Origin: Symbiodinium natans
Taxonomy: Eukaryota > Sar > Dinophyceae > Suessiales > Symbiodiniaceae
Length of the DNA: 64,000 bases
Assembly: GCA_905221605.1 (NCBI GenBank)
Contig: CAJNDS010002167.1
Coordinates: 505,849-569,848, forward strand
Reading direction: 5' to 3'
Shown: one piece after another, positions 34,201 to 43,005 of the stretch
Layout of the letters: each line of letters starts with the position of its first letter
Numbering within the stretch: position 1 is the stretch's first letter
Translations under genes and position numbers: made by a program
The notes under the pieces: model-generated
Told to the model about the DNA's origin: nothing
Databases searched by the model: none
What the model saw: only the letters and a program-made list of their open reading frames with translations

Positions 34201-37200
34201 TTGGGGGTTCTGAAGTAAGGGCCCTTAAGCGACCGACCCTGAGCAAAAAGCCCTAAACCCTCAACCCTCAACCCTAAACCCTAAACCCTAAACCCTCAAC
34301 CCTAAGCCGTCAACCCTTAACCCGAAACCCAAAACTCTAAGCCCTAAGCCCTAAGCCCTACGCCCTAAGCCCTAAGCCCTAAGCCCTAAGCCCTAAGCCC
34401 TAAACCCTACCAAACCCTAAACCTGTAAACCTGTAAACCTGGGCCACTGTGAGTGCAGGACTGGCGAAAGAAAGAGCTCGAGCCGGCGGCCTATGCAGTA
34501 GTCGCACGGTTTAGGGTTTAGGGCTTTGTAGGATGTAGGGTTTGGGGTTTAGGGTTTAGGGTTTAGGGCTAGAGTTTAGGGTTTAGGGCCGGGTTTAGGG
34601 TTTTGGTTTTAGGGTTTAGGCTTTAGCGTTTAGGGTTCAGGTTTTAGGGTTCAGGAGGTAGGGTTTAGAGTACAGGTTTTAGGGTTGAGTGTTTTGGGTT
34701 CAGGGACCTACTACCATTGAGGCGAACGGGTAGTCAAAACTGGGGTTGTCTGTAGGATGGCTCTAGCTGCTTCTTGTCTGCCCTTTCTGGGGTACTTTTA
34801 CCACCCTCATGTCTTCTAGTCCTGGGATCCCTCAGCTTTACTGTTGCCATCCTGCTGCTAAATGACGGTTTGGGGTTTAGGGTTTAGGGTTTAGGGTTTA
34901 GGGTTTAGGGTTTAGGGTTTAGGGTTTAGGGTTTAGGGTTTAGGGAGTTTAGCGACGTCTCTTGGGTTTTTTGGGCTCAGGGGGGTTCTACTTGGAGGTT
35001 CATGGTACTTACTCACCAAATAGTAACTGGACTTATAACCCCATTACAGCCATATTAGTGCACTGAAGGGACTTATAAGTGGGTTATAAGTAAAGTTATA
35101 ATTGGTTAAATAAGTACCCCTAAACCCTAAACCCTAAACCCTAAGCCCTAAGCCCTAAACCCTAAGCCCTACGCCCTAAGCCCGAAGCCCCAATACAGTC
35201 AAAGTTGTTGAAGAAGTTCCCAGAACCTCCAAGTAGGAGAGGCTGAGATCATCCCACTCGTCCCCGGAACATGTGTCATGTCGAACGGCAAGTTCAGCCC
35301 GCGAGTCTCCAACCTTTCGCCTCACTCCCCAAGCCCTAAACCCCAAACCCCAATCCCTAAACCCTAAACCCCAAACCCTAAACCCCAAACCCCAAACCCA
35401 AACCCTAAACCCCAAACCCGAAACCCCAAACCTTGAAACCCTAGACCCTAAACCCTAAGCCTCAGGCGATTGAACTGCACCAAGTACCACTACTTGAAGT
35501 TCGTGGAGAAGCAGAAGGTGGCCAAGGCCTCAGACACAACGCGAGGTGCAGGGTCTAGGGTCTAGGGTCCAGGGTTTAGGGTTTAGGGTTTAGGGTTCAG
35601 GGATTCCTAGGTAGACCCTTTGCCTTTTGGAGATATTTTACAGTTTTCCATCCTGGATTCCTGTTGACCTTCCTGCCCGAGCCCGGCATCGCAGTGTGTC
35701 GCGTCTATGCAGCGCAGGGGTTTAGGGTTTAGGGTTTAGGGTGTAGGGTTTAGGGTTTAGGGTTTCGGTTTAGGGTTTAGAGTTTAGGGTTTAGGGTTTA
35801 GGGTTTTGGGTTTTGGGTTTTGGGTTTTGGGTTTAGACCAAGCCCAGGAGCGCCGGCTGAAAAGCTGCAAGAGGCAGCTGGTTCAAGCGAAGGAGGCGGG
35901 GAAGGAGGACCGGGCCCTTAAACGGGTTTAGGGTTTAGGGTTTAGGGTTTTTAAGTTGTACAATGAGACGGAAGAAGCCCTAATGTTGACCTAGTAATAA
36001 TAACCCCCCCCCCCCTTCAATCAAACCCCCCCAAATAGAGTGGGGGGCCCCTTTGAATAAGGATTCCTTTCCTTAGAGAGAATTAGAGAGGATCAGAGAG
36101 AATCACTCAGGATTCCTTTCCTTAGAGAGAATTAGAGAGGGTCAGATCCCTAAACCCTAACCCTAACCCTAAACCCTAGACCCTTAACCCTAATTCAATA
36201 AGACTCCACAAAACCCAAGTAAACCTAAGGCTTGAACCCTAAACCTAATGAAACCATGAAGCGATCATTTGAAGATTTTTTTCAGGCAGGAATTTCCAGG
36301 AACTTTATTCGGAGGGGCAAATCTTTCAGGATTACTTCCAGAGCACCGGCCTCCAAAGCTACCCCCTTTGCCAGAAAGATTTTTTCAATCCTTTAGTAAG
36401 GCTCTCAAATAAAAATCAGCAAGTTTCTGAGGAGTTTGGTTTTCAGGTTTCTCTTCGAAATCTGATCGCTTCATGTTTGCCTAATTAAATCCTAAGCCCT
36501 AAACCCTTAACCCTAACCCCAGACCCAAAACCCTAAACCCTAAGACTTTAATTGCAGGGGCCCCCGGATTTAGAGACCAGGCCATACCCTTATCCCTAAA
36601 CCCTAACCCTAAACCCTAAACCCTTAACCCTAATTCAACAAGACTCCACAAAACCCAAGTAAACCTAAGGCATGAACCCTAAACCTAATGAAACCATGAA
36701 GCGATCATTTGAAGTTTTTTTTCAGGCAGGAATTTCCAGGAACCATGCCCCGACTGGCGTACTTTATTTCCAGGGCTTTATTATTGCGGCCGGGACACCT
36801 GGCGTACTTTAATATTAGGGGCTTTAGTAGTACTAGGTTGACATGAAACCCTGAGCCCTAAACTAAGCCCAAAGCCCTAAACCCCCCTGAACCCTAAACC
36901 CGGAGCCCTAAAGCGTCAAGCCCTAAACCCTTTAAACCCTAAGCCCTTAAGCCCTGAACCCTTAGTTTAAAACTTTTTGAACCCCTGGCCCCGGTCTACG
37001 GCCCAAACCTTGAACCCTGCGCCCGCAAGCGCCGCACTGAATGGGACGCCGGACAAGCTTCAGTGTTTAAGGTGATAGGGCTTCGTTGAAGTATCAGCAT
37101 GTTTGTTTTTTTGTTTCCGGGGGGGGCGGGGGGGGCCTCAACCTTAAACCCGAAACCCTAAACCCTAAACCCTATAGCCCTAAACCCTAAACCCTAAACC

Positions 37201-37317
37201 CTATAGCCCTAAATCCTAAACCCTAAACCCTGAACCCTACACCTCGTGAAGGAGGAGATGGCAGCGCTTCAGAAGCAGCTGCGCTCCCACCTGGCAGACC
37301 ACGAGTGCCCTACCAGG
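31209..37317 (+). CDS. Coiled-coil protein with RG-rich N-terminus, family unknown
   Basis: A chain of short exons in matching phase: 31209-31273 (ATG start, MPRGSGARRGRGRGAAG); microexon 32715-32733 (GC donor); 33021-33098 (GGLFCSDLLQKNACPKGR); 34459-34508 (KKELEPAAYAVVAR); 35466-35545 (LNCTKYHYLKFVEKQKV); 35837-35925 (QERRLKSCKRQLVQAKEAG); 37252-37317 (EEMAALQKQLRSHLADHE, GC donor). The last two form one charged coiled coil. Several Cys/His in the middle (CSDLLQKNAC, CTKYH) could bind zinc; if the 34459 exon is skipped the spacing would be C-x8-C-x6-C-x3-H, as in CCCH fingers, but then the phase does not fit. The RG-rich start hints at RNA binding. Donors at 31274, 34509 and 35926 read GTTTAG, the telomere-type unit. 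A possible next exon is about 39958-39986. Confidence 0.5.
31272..31335. repeat. TTTAGGG array starting at a splice donor
   Basis: About 9 TTTAGGG units beginning at the end of the putative first exon. The donor is the first GTTTAG of the array. Confidence 0.9.
31668..31752. repeat. TTTAGGG array
   Basis: About 11 TTTAGGG units with TTAGGGC variants. Confidence 0.9.
31978..32201 (+). other. Non-coding locus with four consecutive hairpins (candidate structured RNA or SINE)
   Basis: About 220 bases free of telomere repeats and of long open frames, with successive inverted repeats: GGCCAA…TTGGCC (32057-32072), GACGGTGAGG…CCTCAC…CCGTC (32084-32114), GCTCGGGC…GGCCC…CCGAGC (about 32132-32160) and GGGGTC…GACCCC (32165-32192). 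A TTGTTCGAGTG near 32027 loosely resembles a pol III B box and TTTAGCTACGCTAAAGG an A-box region, so a tRNA-derived SINE head is possible. No terminator T-run follows directly. I could not match it to 5S, U1-U6, SRP or the dinoflagellate spliced leader. The orientation is a guess. Confidence 0.4.
32474..32677. repeat. CCCCTAAA octamer/CCCTAAA array
   Basis: About 26 units in which the octamer CCCCTAAA dominates and CCCTAAA is interspersed. It lies near the 3' end of the intron 31274-32714. Confidence 0.95.
33555..33699. mobile_element. MITE family M1, copy 1 (145 bp)
   Basis: Terminal inverted repeats of about 25 bases: CTACTTGGAAGTTCATGGTA at the left, complement of TACCCTGAACCTCCAAGTAG at the right, with an inner ACTTACG/AGTAAGT extension. 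The centre is AT-rich (TAACTGCACTTATAACC… and …AGTACAGTTATAATGG), also inverted. TA flanks the CTTGG…CCAAG core on both sides, compatible with a TA target duplication. No coding capacity: a non-autonomous DNA transposon. Confidence 0.85.
34320..34410. repeat. CCCTAAG variant array
   Basis: About 11 CCCTAAG units with CCCTACG variants. Confidence 0.9.
34866..34946. repeat. TTTAGGG array
   Basis: About 11 perfect TTTAGGG units, 40 bases upstream of the M1 copy at 34988. Confidence 0.95.
34988..35236. mobile_element. MITE family M1, copy 2, interrupted by telomere-type repeats
   Basis: The left half matches the copy at 33555 through AAGTACCC at about 35117. Then about 75 bases of CCCTAAA/CCCTAAG repeat and about 30 bases of other sequence intervene before the right end CAGAACCTCCAAGTAG at 35221-35236. 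The interruption starts exactly at the CCCT of the element's ACCCTGAACC. Confidence 0.8.
36061..36150. repeat. Tandem duplication, about 49-base unit
   Basis: GGATTCCTTTCCTTAGAGAG followed by AATTAGAGAGG occurs at about 36061 and again at about 36110. Confidence 0.8.
36154..36303. repeat. Direct repeat R36, copy 1 (about 150 bp)
   Basis: Nearly identical to 36594-36743. It includes ATTCAATAAGACTCCACAAA and ATGAAACCATGAAGCGATCA. A sequence inverted to the latter (TGATCGCTTCATG) lies at 36461-36474, so copy 1 may be part of a palindromic element of about 220 bases (36250-36475). Confidence 0.85.
36594..36743. repeat. Direct repeat R36, copy 2 (about 150 bp)
   Basis: The second copy, differing from copy 1 at only a few bases. 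The similarity stops just after AATTTCCAGGAAC, so the right arm of the possible palindrome is absent here. Confidence 0.85.
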
Positions 37318-37971
37318 GCAGGTCTTTGAAGGAGGTTGAGGGTTTAGGGTTTAGGGTTTAAGTGTAAGGTGGTAGACGGGTGCCGGTTTAGGGCTTTTTT
37401 GGGTTTGGGTTTAGGGTTTCGGGTTTTAGGGTTTAGGGTTTTAGGGTTTAGGGTTTTAGGGTTGAGGGTGTAGGGTTTAGGGTTCACATACCTCAATCGG
37501 GACTATAGTTGTAGAGCTACATGGTTCTAATTTTATTTGGTCCCGAAGGCAGGGCTGGTCTTGAAGGAGGTAGGGGGTGTTAAGGTGGGTTGAGGGACAC
37601 CGGATGTGCGTTTAGCGTTTGGAGTTCAGGGTTTAGGGGTTTTAGGGTTGTAGGGTGTAGGACTCTTGGGATTAGGGCTCGCCCCAGGGTTAGGGCTTTA
37701 GGTCATTCGGGTGCGTCTTGAACTTTAGGGTTTGTGCTTAAGGGTGTTGCTGTTTAGGATTACGTTTCCATGGTGGAGGGGTCTAGGGCGTAGGACGTCA
37801 GGGTTTCGTTGTTTCGGCGTCTGCGGCCGATGGCCCTAAGCCCTGACACGTTGCTATTTGCCCGTGTGGTTTTCTTGAAATTTCCGGTCTGGAGAGAGTG
37901 TTCTTCTGTTGAGGGGCGGGGAGGGGGGGGGGGAGGGGGGGGGGATTGGTTACGACCATTTGACTCTAACC

Positions 37972-38250
37972 ATCCCCAAACCCTGCTATTTACGGCGTTT
38001 TTGCCTCTTTGTGCAACATGTTGCTGGAGGATGTTTGATGTTCAGCAAAACGGGCGCTGTCACACGTGTTCATGCCGTTTTGCGAACATGCCCAAAACCC
38101 TGCTATTTGCGGCGCTTTTGCCTCTTTGTACAACATGTTGCTGGAGGATGTTTGATGTTCAGCCACACAAGGCACTGTCATAAGCGTTCATGCCATTTTG
38201 CGAACATGACCAAAACCCTGCTATTTGCGGCATTTTTGCCTCTTTTATAC
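37972..38250. repeat. 118-base tandem repeat, about 2.4 copies
   Basis: The unit begins AAACCCTGCTATTTACGGCG and includes CAACATGTTGCTGGAGGATG. Copies start at about 37977, 38095 and 38213, the last one truncated. Confidence 0.9.
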
Positions 38251-40907
38251 AATGTGCGTCTCATCGAACACAACTACAGCTGGGTCTGGCGCTGGCAATT
38301 GGTCCCCAAGCGAACATCCTGGATCGCTTGGGGAAGGTGTGCTAAAATGAGTGCCCTAAGTTTGAGTTCCTGGATTTCCTAAAGCACGAATCCCTCAATT
38401 TCCACAGCCACACGCACGAAGTCCTGTAATTTACAGCGCTTTCCGTGTATGCCCTAAAACGTACAGGCCCGCCACCACACGGTCAGATATCAACGTGTGA
38501 CCCCCTAAGCACTAAACCCTAAACCTCCAACCTGAATTCCCAAACCCTAAACCCCAAACGCCCTAAACCCTAAACGTAGACCCTAAAGTCTAAGTTGAGT
38601 TGCACAGGGCTTTCTCAGGCACCAGAGAGGGTTTGGGGCTTAGGGTTTGAAATACCCTGGCTTGAAAAGTCTCCTGAGACCTGCGCATTTTGCCCAACGC
38701 CCCTATGAAATCCTAGACCCGAAACCCAGAAGCCTACACTTAGCGCTCTGCACCAAATGCAGCCCAATCCGCAAGCCCTTTGCAGGGTCCCTAAGGGGGT
38801 TCAAGACAGGTGTGTAACCCAGAGTTCCATAATACCCCCCACGACTCCCTAAGGCTCCCTAAGCTTCTCGAAGGCTGCCTGGGTACCGAACTATGAACCA
38901 GAAACCCCTAACCCTACAGGGTTGAACGATTAGGGTTTAGGGTTTAGGGTTTCGAATCCCTACATGAAGGTACATCACATACTACCCCAAGCATCTGCCC
39001 TACAACGCGCTGTTTCCCGCGCGGGTTCTTATCAGCCACCGGGGCCGGGGCTCAGGGCTTGGAAGGATGGCGCTTGGGGTTTGGTTTCCGGCCATCACGA
39101 AAGTGCCGTGGGATAGTGTTTGGAGGAGAGTGCTTGAGGGATTTCGAGGCTTTGGGGGGCATTGGGAGCTTCGGGTTTTAGGGCTTATGTTTCATTCTTG
39201 CTGCTCTGATAGAGTGAAAGTAAGGGGGGGGGGGGAGTGGGGAAGGAGGCTTGGAGGTGGCATTCAGCTTCTTTTTTTGTTTTTCTTCTTCAGGTTTCGG
39301 GTTGAATCGGGATTCGTGATTTGTTCAAGGTTAGGTCTGTTCGAGGGTTTTCGGGCCTTAGCGCTTCGTAAGGATTACCTGGAGCCCCCCCCCCCATCTC
39401 CCAGTTTGCAGTTCTTTTTTGAGTTGCCTAACTGCCTAACTTCTCATTTCTAGCGAACCATCACTTTCGGAAACCTCCAAAGCAGGAACCCAGAACTCAA
39501 AGCCCTAAACACCTGAACCCTAAACCCCAAAACCCCCAGACCCAAAGCCCTAAATTTTAATCCCCAAACCCTAAACCCTAAAAGCCTGAACCCCAAACCC
39601 TAAACCCTAGACCCCAAACTCCAGACCCTAAAACCTGAACCCAAACCCCAAACCCCAAATCCTAAAACCCAAACCCTAAAATCCCAAACTCTAAACCCTA
39701 AACCCCAAACCCCAAACCCAGGTTTCCTAAAAACCAAACCCTAAAAACCAAACCCTAAACCCCAAACCCCAAACCCTAAACCCTGAAACCCTGACACCCT
39801 AAACCCCAAACCCTAAACCCGAAACGGCCCCAACCCCCAAACCATGAAACCCTAAACCCTAAACCCCAAACCCCAAACCCTAAGCCCTAAACCCTAAACC
39901 CTAAACCCTAAACCCTAAACCCCGGCGTTTCTGCCCGCTTCCCTGGCCGAGGCGCAGGACTCCGAAGCCTCCAAACGGAGGCTTAGGGTTTAGGGCTTAG
40001 GGTTTAGGGTTTAGGGTTTAGGGTTTGGGGTTTAGGGTTCAGGGTTTAGGGTTTAGGGTTTGAGGTTTTTGGGGGTTTCAGGTTTTCAGGTTTTAGGGTT
40101 TAGGGCTTAATTAGAGTAGTCTAGGGTTTAGGGTTTAGGGTTTAGGGTTTGGGGTTTAGGGATGTTTGGGGTTTCAGGGTTTCAGGGTTTCAGTGTTTCA
40201 GGGTTTCAGGGTTTAGGGTATAGGATGGATTTCAGGGTTTTGGGGCTCTGGGTTTTTAAGAGTTTTCAGGGTTTTCAGGATATTTAGGTGTTTAGAGTTT
40301 CGGGTATTTATGGTGTGTTCTAGGGTCTTTAGGTGTTTTAGGTGTTTGAGGTTTTTAAGTGTGTTTTTTGTAAGGTTTCTTTTAGGGTTTTTGTGGGGTT
40401 TCAGGCTTCGAAGAGTTTTTAGGGTTCAGGGTGTAGGGTTTCAGGGTTTTAGGGTTTAGGGCTGATAAGGTTCAGGGTTGTCGGGTTTAGGGCTTACAAG
40501 GTTTGGGGTGTATAGGGTTTAGGGTTTTCGGGTTTGGGGTTTATAGGGTGTATAGGGTTTGTAGGGCTTAGAGGGTTTATAGGATTTGTAGGGTGTATGG
40601 TTTTAGGGTTTTAGGGTTTCAGGGTTTTAAGGTTTAGGGATTTAGCGTTTAGGGGTTTTAGGGTTTAGGGTTGTCGGGGTTTTTATTGGCTTTAGGGGCT
40701 GTAGGTTTTTTTGGTTCAGGGTCTTTGGGTTTTGCGGTTTTTGGATTTGGGGTTTCAGGATTTTAGGGTTTCAGGGTCATAGGGTTTTGAAATCTTAGGG
40801 TTGCAGTTTTAGGGGTTGTAGGGTTTCAGGGTCTTCGGGTCTGAAGGTTTAGGGCTTCAGGGTGTATAAGGGTTTAGGGTTTGCCAGGTTTAGGGTTTAG
40901 GGTATAT

Positions 40908-40999
40908 ACTGCATTGTATTTACCTGCAGTTTGTCAGTTTAGTAGTTGCTACCCCTTAAATCGTAGGTATAACCCCTAAAACTGTAGGTAAAGAGAGGG
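40908..40999. mobile_element. MITE-like family M2, copy 5
   Basis: Left end TGTATTTACCTGCAGTTTGT, right end the complement of AACTGTAGGTAAAGAGAGGG; about 90 bases, with a diverged left terminus. Confidence 0.7.
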
Positions 41000-41228
41000 C
41001 CTGGTATATCTATATATGTATATGAAAGAAACGTAAGTAGTAAAAAGCCCTAAGCCCTTGTTCTAAACCAGCAAACCCTGGGCGAAACCCTTACAAAACC
41101 CTTATAGACCCCATATACCCTATAAGCCCTGATAAGCCCTCATAAACCCTAAACGCTGTTCTAGACCCACAAAACCTGGGTTAATCAACCCTCACCCGAA
41201 TCCCAAAACCCTAAACTCTAAACCCTAC

Positions 41229-41353
41229 ACCCTACACCGTAAACCCTAAACCCTAAACCCTAAACCCTAAAGCCTAAACCCTAAACCTCTCGCTAACCCT
41301 TAACCCTAAACCCTAAACCCTAAACCCTAAACCCTAAACCCTAAACCCTAAAC
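41229..41353. repeat. CCCTAAA array
   Basis: About 16 CCCTAAA units with an 18-base interruption at about 41287. Confidence 0.9.
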
Positions 41354-41822
41354 CCGTTCGGGGGATGCTTTTGCCTAGCTCAAGGGGCATGGGGGCGGTT
41401 TGGGAAGCTTCGGGCTTCCCTCCTCCTACCCTAAACCCGAAACCCTAAACCCTAAACCCCTAAACCCTAAACCCGAAACCCTAAACCCGAAACCCTAGAC
41501 CCCAAACCCTAAACCCTAAACCCTAAACCGCGCACAGGCTCCAACACCCTTTCGTTCGCCTAAATTGGAATAATGTTGTTCCGAATTACGCATGGAGTTT
41601 CTTGGCGTGGCAGGGCCCGTTGGCGGGGCTTGCTAGCGGGGAATAATTCCTTAAATTGCTCCTGGAGAATCCTTCCTTGGTTTAGGGTTTAGGCTCTAGG
41701 GTCTAGGGTTCTAGGGTTCTAGGGTTTAGAAGGGTTTAGAAGGGTTTAGAAGGGTTTAGGGTTGAGGGTTTAGAAGGGTTTAGAAGGGTTTAGAAGGGTT
41801 TAGGGCTTCATCATCCCTTACA

Positions 41823-42110
41823 CTTCGTGGTTCAAGGCCAAACAAAAATTCGTGGTTCAAGGCCAAAAACTCGTGGTTTAAGGCAAGTCGTCGTTTTTGG
41901 CCTTGAGCAACGAACTTTTGGCCTTGAACCACCAATGTTTGGCCCAAATCGTTCGTGGCTCAAGGCAAAAAACTCACGGTTCAAATTCGTGGTTCAAGGC
42001 CAGAAACTCGTGGTTCAAGGCCAGAAACTCGTGGTTCAAGGCCACAAACTCGTGGTTAAAGGCTAAAAATAGGTGGTTCAAGGCCAAAAACTCGTGGTTC
42101 AAGGCAAGGC
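41823..42110. repeat. Minisatellite, about 21-base units
   Basis: Tandem units of the form TCGTGGTTCAAGGCCAAAAAC, about 10 imperfect copies, with one stretch near 41890-41945 in inverted orientation. Confidence 0.9.
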
Positions 42111-42460
42111 TTGGGGTTTCAGGGCCTCAAGGCCTGGAGTTTAGGGTTTCAGGGCCGCGTTTAGGGTTTCAGGGCCTCAAGGCCCGGAGTTTAGGGTTTC
42201 GGGGCTTCAAGGCTGGGGTTCAGGGTTTCAGGGCCTCAATGCCTTGCGTTAAGGGTTTCAGGGCCCAAGGCCTGGTGTTTAGCTTTGGTTTCAGGGCCTC
42301 AAGGCCTGGCGTTTCAGGGCCTCAACGCCTGGGGTTTAGGGTTTCAGGGTCTCAAGGCTGGGAAATTAGGGTTTCAGGGCCTCACGGCCTGCAGTTTGGG
42401 GTTTCAGTGCCTCCGGGCCTGGAGTTTAGGGTTTCAGGGCCTCAAGGCCTGGGGTTTTAG
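42111..42460. repeat. Minisatellite, about 30-33-base units
   Basis: Tandem units containing GGGTTTCAGGGCCTCAAGGC and CTGGAGTTTA, about 11 imperfect copies. Each unit embeds one TTTAGGG-like motif. The 187-residue frame across both minisatellites is spurious. Confidence 0.9.
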
Positions 42461-43005
42461 GTCCTGGGGAGGCTAACGCAGAGATGCAATGGCAAGAACA
42501 TGAAGTTAATGATATTAGGTGTTTTTGTTGTGTCCGTTCGTTTAGGCGTTGATGCTGAAATGATTAGAGAATACTTGTAGTTTTGTTTTCTCAATGTTTT
42601 GGGATTCTCTGGGTGGGTGGGTGTTATATCAGAGCCGAAAATATAACTTTACCATAAAACTGCTCGATCCGGAGCTGCTGAACCCTAAACCCGAAACCCG
42701 AAACCCGAAACCCTAAACCCTAAACCCTACCAACGGCAACGAAAACCTACAATAAAGAAGGTTCTTGAAATTAAACGGGTTCTTGGACTGAGAACCGGGT
42801 TCCGTGATTTGGGGGCTTGCGCGTGTACGACGACAACGATGTTGGAGCAGTGGGCTTTTAGGATTGATGTCTGAGGGCACCTTGATCAGGGTTAAGGGAT
42901 TGGTGAACTTTGCCCGCTCCACGCTGGCATGTGTCGCTCTTCCTGAAGTTCAACATCTTTTCTGCGAGCGGGCAGCTCAGAGCGCTTTGAATCCCAAACC
43001 CTTGG

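Larger units (their letters stand above)
37318..41800. other. Degenerate telomere-type repeats, no gene assigned
   Basis: The stretch contains a 118-base tandem repeat (37972-38250), unique sequence around 38250-39450 with no convincing gene, and long degenerate CCCTAAA (39485-39925) and TTTAGGG (39980-40910) blocks. Exon-like islands are near 39925-39986 (frame including SLAEAQDSEASKRR) and 41360-41425. The 124-157 residue frames at 37.8-38.4 kb cross the tandem repeat and look non-coding. Confidence 0.5.

Noticed and set aside
33021-35545. CCCH zinc finger in the coiled-coil gene
   Set aside because: The C-x8-C-x6-C-x3-H spacing needs a direct join of 33098 to 35466, which breaks codon phase; including the 34459 exon restores phase but destroys the spacing.
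37809-38382. 124- and 157-residue + strand frames
   Set aside because: Most of their length is the 118-base tandem repeat, read in two frames equally well; no signal or domain.
41897-42460. 187-residue + strand frame
   Set aside because: It spans two different minisatellites and has no features beyond their periodicity.
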